Shown: positions 28,515 through 39,657, counted from the first letter of the stretch. The stretch is DNA of 64,000 nucleotides from Gordonia terrae (GCF_001698225.1 NZ_CP016594.1:1488001-1552000), one strand, 5' to 3'. Numbers and translations are program-made. Notes: a model not told the origin generated them from the letters alone.

Positions 28515-29474
28515 TCAGCTGTTCCCGTTGCTGCGCACGCCGAGCAGGACATCCTCCCACGCCGGGACAGCAGGTTTACGCGTCTTCTTCCGGCGCGGAC
28601 GTTCGGGTCCGGCCGCGGGAGCCGACGGCGCGTCGTCCGTGTCGGCGTCGTCGGGCGGTGCGGGCGTGGGCTCGTCCGGGGTGTCCGCGGTGTCGCCGGA
28701 ATCGGTGGGCTGGTCGTCGAAGCCGAAGTCGAACGGCACGGTGCCGTCGTCGTCGACCGGCCGCCGGTCGTGGCGCGCGCGTTGTGCACCGATGATCGAG
28801 TTCGCGTCGATGGTGACCTCTTCGCGTCCGTCCGGGGTCGTCTCTACGGCGACCTCGGGGGTGGCCACCGGGGTCAGCCGGCGACGGGGAGCGATGGTCT
28901 CGGGGTGGGTGAGTTCGTCGGCGAGATCGTCGAGCGGGTCGACGCTGCCACCGTGCGAGCCGGGCTGGTAGCGCCAGTGCGCCAGGTTGTCGGTTCGTCC
29001 GACGCTCCAGGCCACCTGCACCACCCAGTAGCCGTCGTCACCCTTCCATGCGTCCCAGTCGGCGTCGTTCGGGTTCTGGCCGTAGGCGAGGAGTCCCTCG
29101 GTGACCGACTCGACGAGCGTCGCGACGGCGGGGCCGTCGTGGCGGATGGGATGCGCGGCGCCGGCGAGTTCGGTGGCGCGGCTGCGTTCGAGGAGGACCG
29201 GGTGGGCGAAGCGTTCGATCTTGTCGACGCCCACCCCTGCTGCGGCCGCCACCTCGGCGACGGTTGCACCCGCTCGGATTCGTGCTTGGATCTCGCGTGG
29301 CCGCAATGCACTCTCCATCTCGATCTCGATCTGTCCCAGTCGTGAGATGTCGCCGCGGGCTGCGGCGCGGAGGCGTTCGTCGGAGGCGATCCGGAATTTC
29401 TCACCCGATTGCGGGTCTTGACAGATGACATGGAAGCCGTCGGTTTCCACTCCGACGACGCGGAGCTCACGCAT
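28515..29474 (-). CDS. sepH: Septation protein SepH (DUF3071)
   Basis: 319 residues. The N-terminal DUF3071 domain (about 1-140) begins MRELRVVGVETDGFHVICQ and includes the helix-turn-helix ALRPREIQARIRAGATVAEVAAAAGV; it is followed by an acidic disordered tail rich in Asp, Pro and Thr, ending KTRKPAVPAWEDVLLGV, a conserved C-terminal motif. In Streptomyces and mycobacteria SepH stimulates FtsZ assembly and influences septum placement. GGAGGAGGAG precedes the ATG at 29474, which rules out an eight-residue longer start. The next gene starts immediately after its stop. Confidence 0.93.
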   Translation of the reverse strand: MRELRVVGVETDGFHVICQDPQSGEKFRIASDERLRAAARGDISRLGQIEIEMESALRPREIQARIRAGATVAEVAAAAGVGVDKIERFAHPVLLERSRATELAGAAHPIRHDGPAVATLVESVTEGLLAYGQNPNDADWDAWKGDDGYWVVQVAWSVGRTDNLAHWRYQPGSHGGSVDPLDDLADELTHPETIAPRRRLTPVATPEVAVETTPDGREEVTIDANSIIGAQRARHDRRPVDDDGTVPFDFGFDDQPTDSGDTADTPDEPTPAPPDDADTDDAPSAPAAGPERPRRKKTRKPAVPAWEDVLLGVRSNGNS

Positions 29475-29649
29475 CTGCTCCTCCTCCGGTGGGTGCACGC
29501 ATTGGGGTCACATTAACTCACCGATCTGCCGATTCACTGTGGGACACGCGGCAAAACCGCAGTTCAGCACGCGTGGGGCTCAAGCGACGCCAGCGGTCGA
29601 TGCGTCGGATGTGGTCTGTGGGAACCAGGCTACCGGTTCGTGAACCACG

Positions 29650-29685
29650 ACCGGCGCGCCGCAACGATCTGTGCGGCGCGCCGGT
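29650..29685 (-). terminator. Terminator after serC
   Basis: ACCGGCGCGCCGCA and its exact complement form a 14-bp stem with an 8-nt loop, 22 bp beyond the serC stop on the minus strand. The rest of the 29475-29707 gap shows no gene; it must also hold the sepH promoter. Confidence 0.8.
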
Positions 29686-29707
29686 GGTCGACGGATCTAC
29701 GAGGCGG

Positions 29708-31343
<1,636 letters not shown>

Positions 31344-31410
31344 GTGTTCTCCTTGGTGTTTCGGTGGCGAGCGCGTCCGGCCACGTCAGCTATCTCTCGA
31401 TCCGATGTGA

Positions 31411-32248
31411 TCACGGGGGTGGCCACTCGGGCGACTGAGGAAGCACCGGGAACTGTTCCGGCCGAGGTGAAATCGCGGTCACCGAGTCCGTGTCTTCGGT
31501 CACGACCTGGCCGCGGTACGCGGGATGTGATCGGACGATTTCTCTTCCTCGGGACAGGCATGTCGCCATTCTCGGATCGTCGCGGACGCTGCGGTATACG
31601 ACCTGCCACGGTTCGAACGCGTCGAAACGAGGGGCCCTGTCGCCGGAGTCGATCGGCGCAACTCGGTTTGCATCCTGTCGCGGATCGATCGCATCAGGCG
31701 ATCGGGTGGCGTCTACGGCGTAAGCCGAGCCGCCGAGATATCCACCGGCCTTGGGTTCGTCGAGCTTAGGGATCAGCCCGAAGTTGTAAGCGCAAACGAG
31801 GGCATGAACAGAGTCGCGCGTAGAGGAGAGCGACGCAAGGTGAACGAACAGGGTGCCGTGCTTAGCGGTCAGATTGGTGCGGTCTCCGCTGAAGGTGTAG
31901 GCGCCCGGGATGCCGAAAGCGTCCTCGGCCGCGGCCTCTGCTCCAGGATAGTTTCGTGGACCAGGGACGCTGAGAATGCTCCCTGCCTCAGTGGTCGCGC
32001 GCACGACTTCGGCCGGACGGGAATGAAGATCGACTCCGGGTTCGCTTGACCAGACAACGTTGATCCTGCCAACCAGATGATGAGGGAATCGATAGGTGGC
32101 GGGGGTCTGCACGGAGGCCGGAGCATCTCCTGCCATTTGAGCTGTCGTGGCTGCCGCTGAAGACGAAGCCCTGTTGAGGCTGCGAACACGCGGTCAGAGG
32201 CAATACGATCACCGCGCACGCTGCAAGTTTGAAGTAATCGATCCGCAT
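31411..32248 (-). pseudogene. Frameshifted lipoprotein gene, paralogue of the upstream one
   Basis: The signal peptide MRIDYFKLAACAVIVLPLTAC (ATG at 32248, lipobox LTAC, Cys21) continues to SQPQQ and then runs into another frame. The body, beginning ATYRFPHHLVGRINVVWS and ending PVLPQSPEWPPP, is encoded in the +1 frame. Reading one G fewer in a GGG run (32169-32171) would join them as SQPQQASSSAAATTAQ, a normal Ser/Ala/Thr lipoprotein linker. The body aligns with the neighbouring lipoprotein (YRFPTGVAGPYNAVWS there). The likely reading is a pseudogene or a sequencing error; programmed frameshift is possible. Confidence 0.75.
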
Positions 32249-32278
32249 CGGTCTACTTGAATGTCGCAAGCTGTCTAG

Positions 32279-33151
32279 TCAGGATTCCGGCCATGCGGGA
32301 GACTGAGGCAGAGTCGGAAACCCTCTTTCGCCGAACAGTTTCGGCACCAACTCCGCAGGGGATCCGTCGGACGCGAAAGGGCTCTGGCCGGAGTACGCCG
32401 GAATCTGATCGAGCATTCGGGCTGCCCATCGACTGCAGGGTCGCTCACTGAAGGGCGGTTCCGGCGGCGCTGGAGTCCCTCGTCGAACTGCATCGAACTT
32501 CCACGGGTAGAAAACGTCGAAATTCGGGGCACGCGCGGTCGCCCCTGCAACTACATCCCGACCGACACCTGCCCGTGGATCGGTCTTGCCTCCGGGAAGT
32601 TGGGCAACGAAGCTGAATTCGGTCGCGTTGAGGTAATCGCTCTCCGGCTCTTGTGTCTTCACATCGGCGCGACCGTTGGTTGTGTAACACCCGCGGGCGG
32701 AGACTTGGTTTTCGCTGGAATCCAGCTCGAGGATGGTGGCGTACAGAGTGCCGAAATACGCTGGCTTATCACCTTCCGGCTGTTCGGGTGCGAAGAGGCA
32801 ACTCATACGATGGTCGACGGCCGGGGCGGGAGCGGCGGCAACTGCACCGGGATAAGCGGCCTGCCGGCCGAAGATCGACAACTGGCATGACTCAACATAG
32901 GCGCGCGCCAACTCGGCTGCTCTGCTGTAAAGGTTGATTTGGTCGGGTGCAGACCAGACCGCGTTGTAGGGACCGGCCACCCCAGTGGGGAAACGGTAAG
33001 TACTGGGCTCGGAACTCGAACTCGTCGAGGCTGGCATCTTCCCGCGTCCATTGTCCTGCGGCGATACCGATGTCGAGCAAGAGATGACGGAGAGTACTGC
33101 ACATAGCGCAATGACAGTGAGAACCGATGGAGGCCGGAGTAGGAGTTTCAT
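32279..33151 (-). CDS. Lipoprotein of a T7SS-linked operon
   Basis: 290-residue lipoprotein. The signal peptide ends with the lipobox VISC (Cys25), followed by a Ser-rich linker and a globular extracytoplasmic domain starting TYRFPTGVAGPYNAVWS. Several cysteines (ESCQLS, MSCLFA, RGCYTT, RPCSRW) suggest disulfides. It begins directly after the stop of the TPR-region gene and ends 30 bp before the frameshifted paralogue. I do not recognise a named family. Base composition is lower in GC than the surrounding core genes. Confidence 0.82.
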   Translation of the reverse strand: MKLLLRPPSVLTVIALCAVLSVISCSTSVSPQDNGRGKMPASTSSSSEPSTYRFPTGVAGPYNAVWSAPDQINLYSRAAELARAYVESCQLSIFGRQAAYPGAVAAAPAPAVDHRMSCLFAPEQPEGDKPAYFGTLYATILELDSSENQVSARGCYTTNGRADVKTQEPESDYLNATEFSFVAQLPGGKTDPRAGVGRDVVAGATARAPNFDVFYPWKFDAVRRGTPAPPEPPFSERPCSRWAARMLDQIPAYSGQSPFASDGSPAELVPKLFGERGFPTLPQSPAWPES

Positions 33152-35542
33152 CTATTCGGGGCCGTTCAGAATCATGTTGTCGTAGTTGTCGGGATCGGTT
33201 GGATCGAAATGCTTTCTACCATCCGTGTCCCCGGTGCTGGTGCCGGCGTGCAGTGAAGCGACAAGGCTGGATTCAGATCCCAATGCTCTTTCCATCGCGC
33301 CTAATAGCTCGCCGGTATCGCCATTGTGCTCACTAAGGATTTGGGCCAATGGTTTGAGTCGGCCGTCCGAGCCATACCATGCCTCGGACTTGCCGCCGAT
33401 GTCCGGGATTCCCTCCGTTGCTGAGAGTGCGCCATACACAAGATGGAGTTCGTCCTCTGAAGCAGATCCGCCGCCGACAGTTCCTGGCGGTGGCCTGAAG
33501 TCAAGGTCGCCTGCTGATTCGGCAGGGAAGAGCCACGGCGAAGCTGCCGTACCGGCTGCGCCGGCAGCAATAACCGCAGGATGGGGTACTCCGGTCAACC
33601 CGGCTGACGCCGATGCCACGATGTTTCTGATCTTCGAGCCGGTAGCGTTCTTTTCTTCAGCACTTATATTCTCATCGATCTGGAGATCGTACTCAGCCCC
33701 GTAAAGACCGGCTTGCCCGAGGGCGCGCAGATTGGCGCTTAGCGTTGACAGAGAGCGTGCTCGATCCGGATCAGAGGAAAAGTCCTCGGCAGCCAACGCG
33801 CCGTTGCGGATAGTCTGGTCCAAGATGTCGCGATAGAGATCGGCTCCCGCTCCGGTGCCGTCTGGATTCTCCGATGTCGGTTGGCCATACGTATTGTCGC
33901 TCGCGATGAGAGTGAACAATCGTGCGGTGCGCTGCTGCAACTCACTTGCATCGAGTGACGGATCGAACCCGGGGTGACCGTGGACCTCTGAATGCCCGCC
34001 GGCGAGAATATTCAAGTACGGCAGGGACGCTTCTCGAAGCGCTTGTGCCAGGTGAGGGTTGATCTTCCCGACCGCATCGCCGGACGAGTTCGCGTTCATC
34101 AGTCCGGCAAAGTTGTTGTCGCCGTCCGTGGTTGTTGCGTAGTCGAACAGTCCTGTGAAAGCGCGGTCGGCGAGAGCGGTCTGCGCTGGGTCGCCGCTCG
34201 TGCCGTCGTCGCGAATCCAATCGATGAGACCGCCTGCGGCGTCGCCGCCATCCTCCCAGTCGTGTTTGAGCACGTACCCGAGCATGTTGTCTCGGTCATA
34301 ATCGGCGAGTTCCTCGCCGCTGGAGTACTCACCAGTGAGGATGGCGGCCGACGCCTCGTGGTTTCTGGTGCCCACGTCCATAAAGGTTCGGATCGTATCC
34401 TCGTAAGTTCGTGTGAGTGTCTCGTGGCCGTCGCGTGGTCCGCCGTAGTTGATCTCGGGTGCAATCAAACCGCTGTCGTCGGCGCTCCGGCTTGCACCTC
34501 CGGCAGCTTTACGGATGAGCTCGGTACCGAATCTTTCTCCCGGCGACACGTTTCCGGAGTTTGCGAGGAGACCGGCGAGTGGAACATCGAAGTTTCGGAT
34601 GCGCGCTCCGTCATTGGAGTTGTGGTTACTCGCCCAGTCCTGCACCCAACCGGGCAGGTACTGATACCCGGTATTGGCGCCGACGTTCTCGTTCGACAGG
34701 GTGAGGAGGCCTTGGCCGAGGGCCTTGGACCAGGCGTCTCCGGTGGGTGTGTGCATGCCGTCGAACTTCGACTTCAGATCGAACAGTCCGTCTGACCCGA
34801 CCGAACCGTAGAACGTGTGAAGGTACTCCTGGACACCACGCGGGACGTCGTCCAGCTTTTCGCCGTTCATCAGCCGCGCGATCTGCTCGTCGCTCAGGCC
34901 CGCCGCTCTCAGGCTGCGCCCGACCGCAGCAGCCTCTTCGTCGGTCCAGCCATCGGCGGCCAGCTGGCCGTGGCGGCGCCCGTCCTGCGCGCTGAGGGTG
35001 AGTGCCGGCGGTGCGATGGTGTTCAGGTTCCCGACGGCGGTCTGGATCAGAGCGGCGTGATCGGAGGCTGTGGTGGCCAGCTCGTCAGCTTTCCCCTTCA
35101 CGAAGCTGGTCATCTCACCCTCCATGTCGGCGATCTGACCAGGAGTCAGCTCGTCGTCCTCCTTCGGGACGTACCGCATCTTCCACGACGGATCGGATTC
35201 GCTGACCAGCAGGAAGCGCTGCATGGATGCACCGAGCAGGGCGCCGTTGACTGCGGTCTTCGACGAGTCGATTGCCGCAGCGGCGTTGTTGAGCGCTGTT
35301 TGAAGGTCGTCGACCTTGGCCGCTACCTTCTTGGCCCACCCGTTCTGGTCACTCGCCCGCGCATTGGCCGCCGACCTGGCGCCGCCGGCCCACGACGTGT
35401 TGGGCACCTGGTCAACCGTTCGTTCGGCTGCCTCGGAGTTCTCTCGAATGGCATTCGCAAGGCAGGTCAGCTTCGCCTCGGCCAGCTCCCAGGGCCGCCA
35501 CGAATCCATGATCACTTTTGTGAGGGGCGGGTGCCCGCTCAT
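33152..35542 (-). CDS. Large WXG/TPR-region protein, putative type VII secretion substrate
   Basis: 796 residues, no signal peptide. The first 130 residues form a helical WXG100-like hairpin (WAG at 51-53, then LQTALNNAAAAIDSSKTAV). Next come the TDEEAAAVGRSLRAAGLSDEQIARLMNGEKLDDVPRG segment and a long region resembling the mycobacterial 'TPR repeat region' proteins (YHQ/GYQYLPGW, FGTELIRKAAGGAS). The C terminus has no toxin domain that I recognise. It overlaps by 4 bp (ATGA) the small EspC-like gene upstream. No ESX core genes are nearby, so secretion is an inference. Confidence 0.8.
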   Translation of the reverse strand: MSGHPPLTKVIMDSWRPWELAEAKLTCLANAIRENSEAAERTVDQVPNTSWAGGARSAANARASDQNGWAKKVAAKVDDLQTALNNAAAAIDSSKTAVNGALLGASMQRFLLVSESDPSWKMRYVPKEDDELTPGQIADMEGEMTSFVKGKADELATTASDHAALIQTAVGNLNTIAPPALTLSAQDGRRHGQLAADGWTDEEAAAVGRSLRAAGLSDEQIARLMNGEKLDDVPRGVQEYLHTFYGSVGSDGLFDLKSKFDGMHTPTGDAWSKALGQGLLTLSNENVGANTGYQYLPGWVQDWASNHNSNDGARIRNFDVPLAGLLANSGNVSPGERFGTELIRKAAGGASRSADDSGLIAPEINYGGPRDGHETLTRTYEDTIRTFMDVGTRNHEASAAILTGEYSSGEELADYDRDNMLGYVLKHDWEDGGDAAGGLIDWIRDDGTSGDPAQTALADRAFTGLFDYATTTDGDNNFAGLMNANSSGDAVGKINPHLAQALREASLPYLNILAGGHSEVHGHPGFDPSLDASELQQRTARLFTLIASDNTYGQPTSENPDGTGAGADLYRDILDQTIRNGALAAEDFSSDPDRARSLSTLSANLRALGQAGLYGAEYDLQIDENISAEEKNATGSKIRNIVASASAGLTGVPHPAVIAAGAAGTAASPWLFPAESAGDLDFRPPPGTVGGGSASEDELHLVYGALSATEGIPDIGGKSEAWYGSDGRLKPLAQILSEHNGDTGELLGAMERALGSESSLVASLHAGTSTGDTDGRKHFDPTDPDNYDNMILNGPE

Positions 35543-35862
35543 CGGGGTGGCTCGTTCTCGAGGAGAGCGGAAAGGGTACGGAACTTGGTCGCGTTCTCGC
35601 CGTCGACGTCGACCGCGATCGTGCGCGCTGCGCGCACGGCAGAGGCGAATGTCTCCCACTGCCCGGATACGGCTGTCTGCGCCTGCGTCAGTTTCGCTGT
35701 GGCGTCGGCACCCGCGCCGACGAGAGGTGAGTTCGGCATCGACGTGTTGATGGTGGCGGTGACGTCTGGCCTAGACGCGGACTCGATGAAGTAGCCCATG
35801 CCCTCGAGCGCACCCGCGACGCCGTCCATCGCACCTGAATTGACGACAAAATCCCCGCTCAT
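35539..35862 (-). CDS. Small EspC/WXG-like type VII secretion target
   Basis: 107 residues, no signal peptide, predicted helical hairpin. It starts MSGDFVVNSGAMDGVAGALEGMGYFIESAS and has GQWETFASAVRAARTIAVDV. The pattern fits the ESX-secretion-associated EspC/DUF2580 group. Start at 35862 chosen because GGGGGAAC precedes it; a reading to 35943 has no such site. Its stop overlaps the start of the 796-residue protein gene, so the two are translated together and may pair as a secretion heterodimer. Confidence 0.75.
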   Translation of the reverse strand: MSGDFVVNSGAMDGVAGALEGMGYFIESASRPDVTATINTSMPNSPLVGAGADATAKLTQAQTAVSGQWETFASAVRAARTIAVDVDGENATKFRTLSALLENEPPR

Positions 35863-35988
35863 CGTTCCCCCGACAGTCGTTGTGAGCACGTGACTTGGGA
35901 ACACTTTACGATGCCGGCCGCGACCCGACGAGCGGGTGTCCACAACCGACCCGACCAGCCTGAACCTGGTCGCGGCTGTGGAAGGGAC

Positions 35989-37116
35989 CTACAGCCCCGG
36001 CTTCACGACGTCGCCCCAGCCCTCGACGTCTTCGGGGCGCCGGGGGCTCGGACCGGTGTAGATCGCGGCCGGGCGGACCAGCTTGCCGAGCCGCTTCTGC
36101 TCCAGGATGTGCGCGCACCAGCCGGCGGTCCGGCCACAGGTGAACATCGCGGGCATCATGTGGGTCGGCACCTCGGCGAAGTCGAGGATGACCGCCGCCC
36201 AGAACTCGACGTTGGTCTCGATGGCGCGGTCGGGGCGTCGTTCCCGCAGTTCGGTGAGCGCGGCCTGCTCGAGTGCGGCGGCGATCTCGAAGCGAGGGAC
36301 GCCCAATTCCTGTGCGGTGCGGCGGAGCACGCGGGCGCGCGGATCCTCTGCGCGGTACACGCGGTGCCCGAAGCCCATCAGCTTCTCCTTGCGGTCGAGG
36401 ATTCCCTTCACGAGTCCTCGTGCGTCGCCGGTGTTCTCGACCTCTTCGATCATCGGCAGGACGCGGGCGGGGGCGCCGCCGTGCAGCGGTCCGGACATGG
36501 CGCCGATCGCGCCCGACAGCGATGCCGCGACGTCGGCCCCGGTGGAGGCGATCACCCGCGCGGTGAAGGTCGACGCATTCATCCCGTGCTCGGCGGCGCT
36601 GACCCAGTAGGCGTCGATCGCGGCGATGTGCCGGGGATCGGGGTCGCCCTTCCACCGCGTCATGAAACGTGCGGTGACGGTGTCGCATTCGTCGATCACG
36701 TGCTGGGGGACGGCGGGCTGATGGATGCCCCGCGCCGACTGCGCCACGTACGACAGTGCCATCACCGATGCGCGGGCGAGATTGTCGCGGGCGGTGGCGT
36801 CGTCGATGTCGAGGAGCGGCTGGTAGCCCCAGATCGGTGCGAGCATGGCCAGCGCGGCCTGGACGTCGACCCGCACGTCGCCGGTGTGGATCGGCAGCGG
36901 GAACGGTTCGGCCGGCGGCAGACCGTCACCGAACTTGCCGTCGACCAGCAGGGCCCACACGTCGGCGAAGGTCACCTTGTTCTCGACCAGGTCTTCGATG
37001 TCCACGCCGCGATAGCGGAGATTGCCGCCGTTCTTGTCCGGTTCGGCGATGTCGGTCGTGAAGGCCACCACGCCCTCGAGTCCGGCGACGAAATCCTCGG
37101 GAACAGTGTTGGCCAT
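35989..37116 (-). CDS. citA: Citrate synthase 2 (CitA type)
   Basis: 375-residue type-II-like citrate synthase, condensing acetyl-CoA (or propionyl-CoA) with oxaloacetate. Active-site motifs are AAEHGMNASTFTARVIASTGAD, SGPLHGGAPARVLPMIEEV, LMGFGHRVYRAEDPRARVL and NVEFWAAVILDFAEVP. The ATG at 37116 has GAGGTGGG upstream. It corresponds in position to Rv0889c. A second, longer citrate synthase lies at 45626, so one of the two may prefer propionyl-CoA (methylcitrate cycle); the sequence does not say which. Confidence 0.95.
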   Translation of the reverse strand: MANTVPEDFVAGLEGVVAFTTDIAEPDKNGGNLRYRGVDIEDLVENKVTFADVWALLVDGKFGDGLPPAEPFPLPIHTGDVRVDVQAALAMLAPIWGYQPLLDIDDATARDNLARASVMALSYVAQSARGIHQPAVPQHVIDECDTVTARFMTRWKGDPDPRHIAAIDAYWVSAAEHGMNASTFTARVIASTGADVAASLSGAIGAMSGPLHGGAPARVLPMIEEVENTGDARGLVKGILDRKEKLMGFGHRVYRAEDPRARVLRRTAQELGVPRFEIAAALEQAALTELRERRPDRAIETNVEFWAAVILDFAEVPTHMMPAMFTCGRTAGWCAHILEQKRLGKLVRPAAIYTGPSPRRPEDVEGWGDVVKPGL

Positions 37117-37245
37117 GGCAACCCACCTCACTCGACGTCTGTGTCGTGCATCCGCGGGGGATGCGATCCACGACGAACTGTAGATCAGCACGCCGCCCCG
37201 CGTGTACCCCGGAGTAACGAGCGAGGTCGGAGTAGCGTCAGGACG

Positions 37246-37980
37246 GTGCTGGACGAGTCGCGCGACCCCATCGACCTGCCGAACATGCGCGTCGGATATG
37301 GCGGCGGGATTCCCCCCAACATCGGCGAGGGTGACCGTGCAGCCGGGGCCGACGGCATCCGCGAGAACCTCGACCCGAGTTGGCTGCGCGGCGACCCGCC
37401 GTGGCTGGACCTCTTCGGAGTCTGGCTGCGCGAGGCCATCGACGCCCGCATCGCCGAGCCCAATGCGATGGTCCTCGGAACTGCCGACGCGGAGGGCCGA
37501 CCGTCCACGCGCACCGTCCTGTGTAAGGGAGTCGACGCGAACGGCGTGGTCTTCTTCACCGGTTATCAGTCGGACAAGGGGCGGCACCTCGCCGCCAACC
37601 CGTATGCCTCGGTGACGTTTCCCTGGATCGCCCTGGAACGGCAGGTGCACTTCCGCGGTCCGGTCGAACATGTCAGTGCCCTGGAGATCCAGGCGTATTG
37701 GGAGCTCCGACCCCGCGGTTCGCAGCTGTCGGCAGCCGCGTCCGAGCAGTCACGGCCCATCGGCAGTCGCGTCGAACTCGAGCAGAAGGCCGCCGAACTC
37801 GCCGAAGCCTACGGCGGGTTCGACGAGGGCGCCGAGGTCCCGGTCCCGTCCGAGTGGGGCGGGTACCGCATCGTTCCGGTCGAGGTCGAGTTCTGGCAGG
37901 GTCGAGCGAACCGCTTGCACAACCGGGTTCGGCTGACCCACGTCGACCACACCTGGCGTGCCGAGCGGCTGCAGCCGTGA
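37246..37980 (+). CDS. pdxH: Pyridoxamine 5'-phosphate oxidase PdxH
   Basis: FMN-dependent oxidation of pyridoxamine or pyridoxine 5'-phosphate to PLP. The 244 residues contain PNAMVLGTADAEGRPSTRTVLCKGVD, GRHLAANPYASVTFPWIALERQV, PRGSQLSAAASEQSRPI and the closing EFWQGRANRLHNRVRL. GTG at 37246 was chosen as the family start. It is divergent from citA. PLP supports the SerC and deaminase enzymes in this window, although there is no operon link. Confidence 0.95.
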   Translation: MLDESRDPIDLPNMRVGYGGGIPPNIGEGDRAAGADGIRENLDPSWLRGDPPWLDLFGVWLREAIDARIAEPNAMVLGTADAEGRPSTRTVLCKGVDANGVVFFTGYQSDKGRHLAANPYASVTFPWIALERQVHFRGPVEHVSALEIQAYWELRPRGSQLSAAASEQSRPIGSRVELEQKAAELAEAYGGFDEGAEVPVPSEWGGYRIVPVEVEFWQGRANRLHNRVRLTHVDHTWRAERLQP

Positions 37981-37993
37981 GTGTCGGGGCCCG

Positions 37994-38287
37994 TCAGCGG
38001 TAGTCGAGACGGTTCGGGTAGAATCCGGCGATGCCGCACTGCGCCTGGGCGAAGATCGGTGCCCGGTACACGTGGTGGGACACGCGCACGCCGTTCACCC
38101 AGATCGTGCACCGGGCGTAACCGCCCCACGACGTGATGTTCGCGGCCGTCTGCTGCCGCTTCTTGTGTGAGACGAAAGTGATTGTGGTCGACCACAACCG
38201 GGTCTTCGGATCGAAGTCGCGCAGGTTCATGCCCACCTGCGTGGTGCGAGGCGCCCAGCGAAGGTGCGACCGCCCCTCGGGCGACAA
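37994..38287 (-). CDS. Small hypothetical protein, possible remnant
   Basis: A frame of up to 97 codons (TTG at 38287) or 78 codons from ATG at 38230. The sequence KTRLWSTTITFVSHKKRQQTAANITSWGGYARC and the paired cysteines look like an exported domain, but no signal peptide lies in frame, because a stop codon is found shortly upstream. It may be a truncated remnant of an exported protein. The family is unknown to me. Confidence 0.4.
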   Translation of the reverse strand: MSPEGRSHLRWAPRTTQVGMNLRDFDPKTRLWSTTITFVSHKKRQQTAANITSWGGYARCTIWVNGVRVSHHVYRAPIFAQAQCGIAGFYPNRLDYR

Positions 38288-38388
38288 CGACCCTAGCGGA
38301 GAGCGGCGGCATCGCCGACGTCACTCTCCACAGGGCAGTCGTCGGCCTGCGTGACCCGCCCCCGGGCGGCGGTCATAGCATCGTGGAA

Positions 38389-39657
38389 ATGGCCCGCCTT
38401 CTCGCCGACACCGCGCCGCTGCGCAATCACTACTTCCGGCGGCTGTGGCTCGCGAACATCGTCACCGTGATCGGCGCGCAGCTGAGTGTCGTCGCGGTGC
38501 CCGCTCAGATCTATGAGGTCACGGGGAGTTCGGCGTACGTCGGGCTGACCGGGGTGTTCGGTCTGGTCCCGCTCGTCGTCTTCGGCTTGTGGGGCGGGGC
38601 CCTGGCCGACGTCGTCGACCGTCGGACCCTGCTGATCATCACGACCATCGGCCTCATCGTCTGCAGCGCACTGTTCTGGGCACAGGCCGCGATGGGCGGG
38701 CAGAACGTCTGGATCGTGTTGGTGCTCTTCGGCGTTCAGCAGGCCTTCTTCGCCGTGAACCAGCCCACGCGGACGGCGGTACTACCTCGACTCCTCGACA
38801 CCAAGGACCTGCCCGCCGCGCTCTCGCTGAACATGACGGTGATGCAAGCGGGCGCCATCGCGGGGCCGTTGGTCGGCGGCTCCCTGATCCCGGTTCTCGG
38901 CTACTCGCTCCTGTACTTCGTGGACACCCTGTTCCTGGTGCCGACGCTCATCGCCGTCATCATGTTGCCGTCCCTGCGACCGGAGAGCGAGGCAGCGCCG
39001 AAGGTCGCGGGCCTGCGCTCGGTCCTCGACGGCCTTCGGTACCTGGCCGGGCACAAGATCCTCCTGGCATCCTTCCTCGTCGACCTCATCGCCATGATCT
39101 TCGGCATGCCGCGGGCGCTGTTCCCACAGATGGCCCACGAGAACTTCGGTGGCCCCGAAGGCGGTGGCATCGCGTTCGCCTTGCTGTTCACGGCAATCGC
39201 CGCGGGAGCCGTCGTCGGCGGGATCTTCTCGGGTTGGGTCGCCCGCGTGCAGCGGCAGGGTCTCGCGGTCATCGTGTGCATCATCATCTGGGGTCTGGCG
39301 ATCACCGGGACGGGGATCGCGGTGTCGTTCGCCGACGGCGCCGCCATGCCGATGCTCGTCGTCGCGGTCGTGCTGCTGATGATCGGTGGGGCGGCCGACA
39401 TGGCGTCCGCGGCGTTCCGGCAGACGATCCTGCTGGCGGCCGCGACCGACGAGGTGCGGGGCCGACTGCAGGGCGTGTTCATCGTCGTGGTGGCCGGCGG
39501 CCCGCGGATCGCCGACGTCGCCCACGGCGCCGCGGCCGCCTCGATCGGGGTCGCCGCCGCGACGGCGTTCGGGGGCATCGCGGTCGTGATCGCGACGATC
39601 GTGGCCGCACTGATGATCCCGGCGTTTGTGCACTATCGCGCCGGTCAGCGCACCTGA
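38389..39657 (+). CDS. MFS exporter, EntS-like
   Basis: 422-residue transporter with 12 predicted helices, in the EntS/enterobactin-exporter group of MFS. The first segment is LRNHYFRRLWLANIVTVIGAQLSVVAVPAQIY, followed by GGALADVVDRRTLLI (the MFS signature loop between helices 2 and 3) and NQPTRTAVLPRLLDTKDLPAALSLN. ATG at 38389 or GTG at 38383. It lies 44 bp upstream of a 2OG-Fe(II) oxygenase on the same strand. The substrate may be a siderophore or drug. Confidence 0.9.
   Translation: MARLLADTAPLRNHYFRRLWLANIVTVIGAQLSVVAVPAQIYEVTGSSAYVGLTGVFGLVPLVVFGLWGGALADVVDRRTLLIITTIGLIVCSALFWAQAAMGGQNVWIVLVLFGVQQAFFAVNQPTRTAVLPRLLDTKDLPAALSLNMTVMQAGAIAGPLVGGSLIPVLGYSLLYFVDTLFLVPTLIAVIMLPSLRPESEAAPKVAGLRSVLDGLRYLAGHKILLASFLVDLIAMIFGMPRALFPQMAHENFGGPEGGGIAFALLFTAIAAGAVVGGIFSGWVARVQRQGLAVIVCIIIWGLAITGTGIAVSFADGAAMPMLVVAVVLLMIGGAADMASAAFRQTILLAAATDEVRGRLQGVFIVVVAGGPRIADVAHGAAAASIGVAAATAFGGIAVVIATIVAALMIPAFVHYRAGQRT

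Noticed and set aside
35890..37980. A 696-codon open frame on the plus strand across citA and pdxH
   Set aside because: Only its last part is pdxH. The rest is antisense to citA, whose family motifs on the minus strand are unambiguous; high-GC codon bias leaves long open frames opposite real genes.
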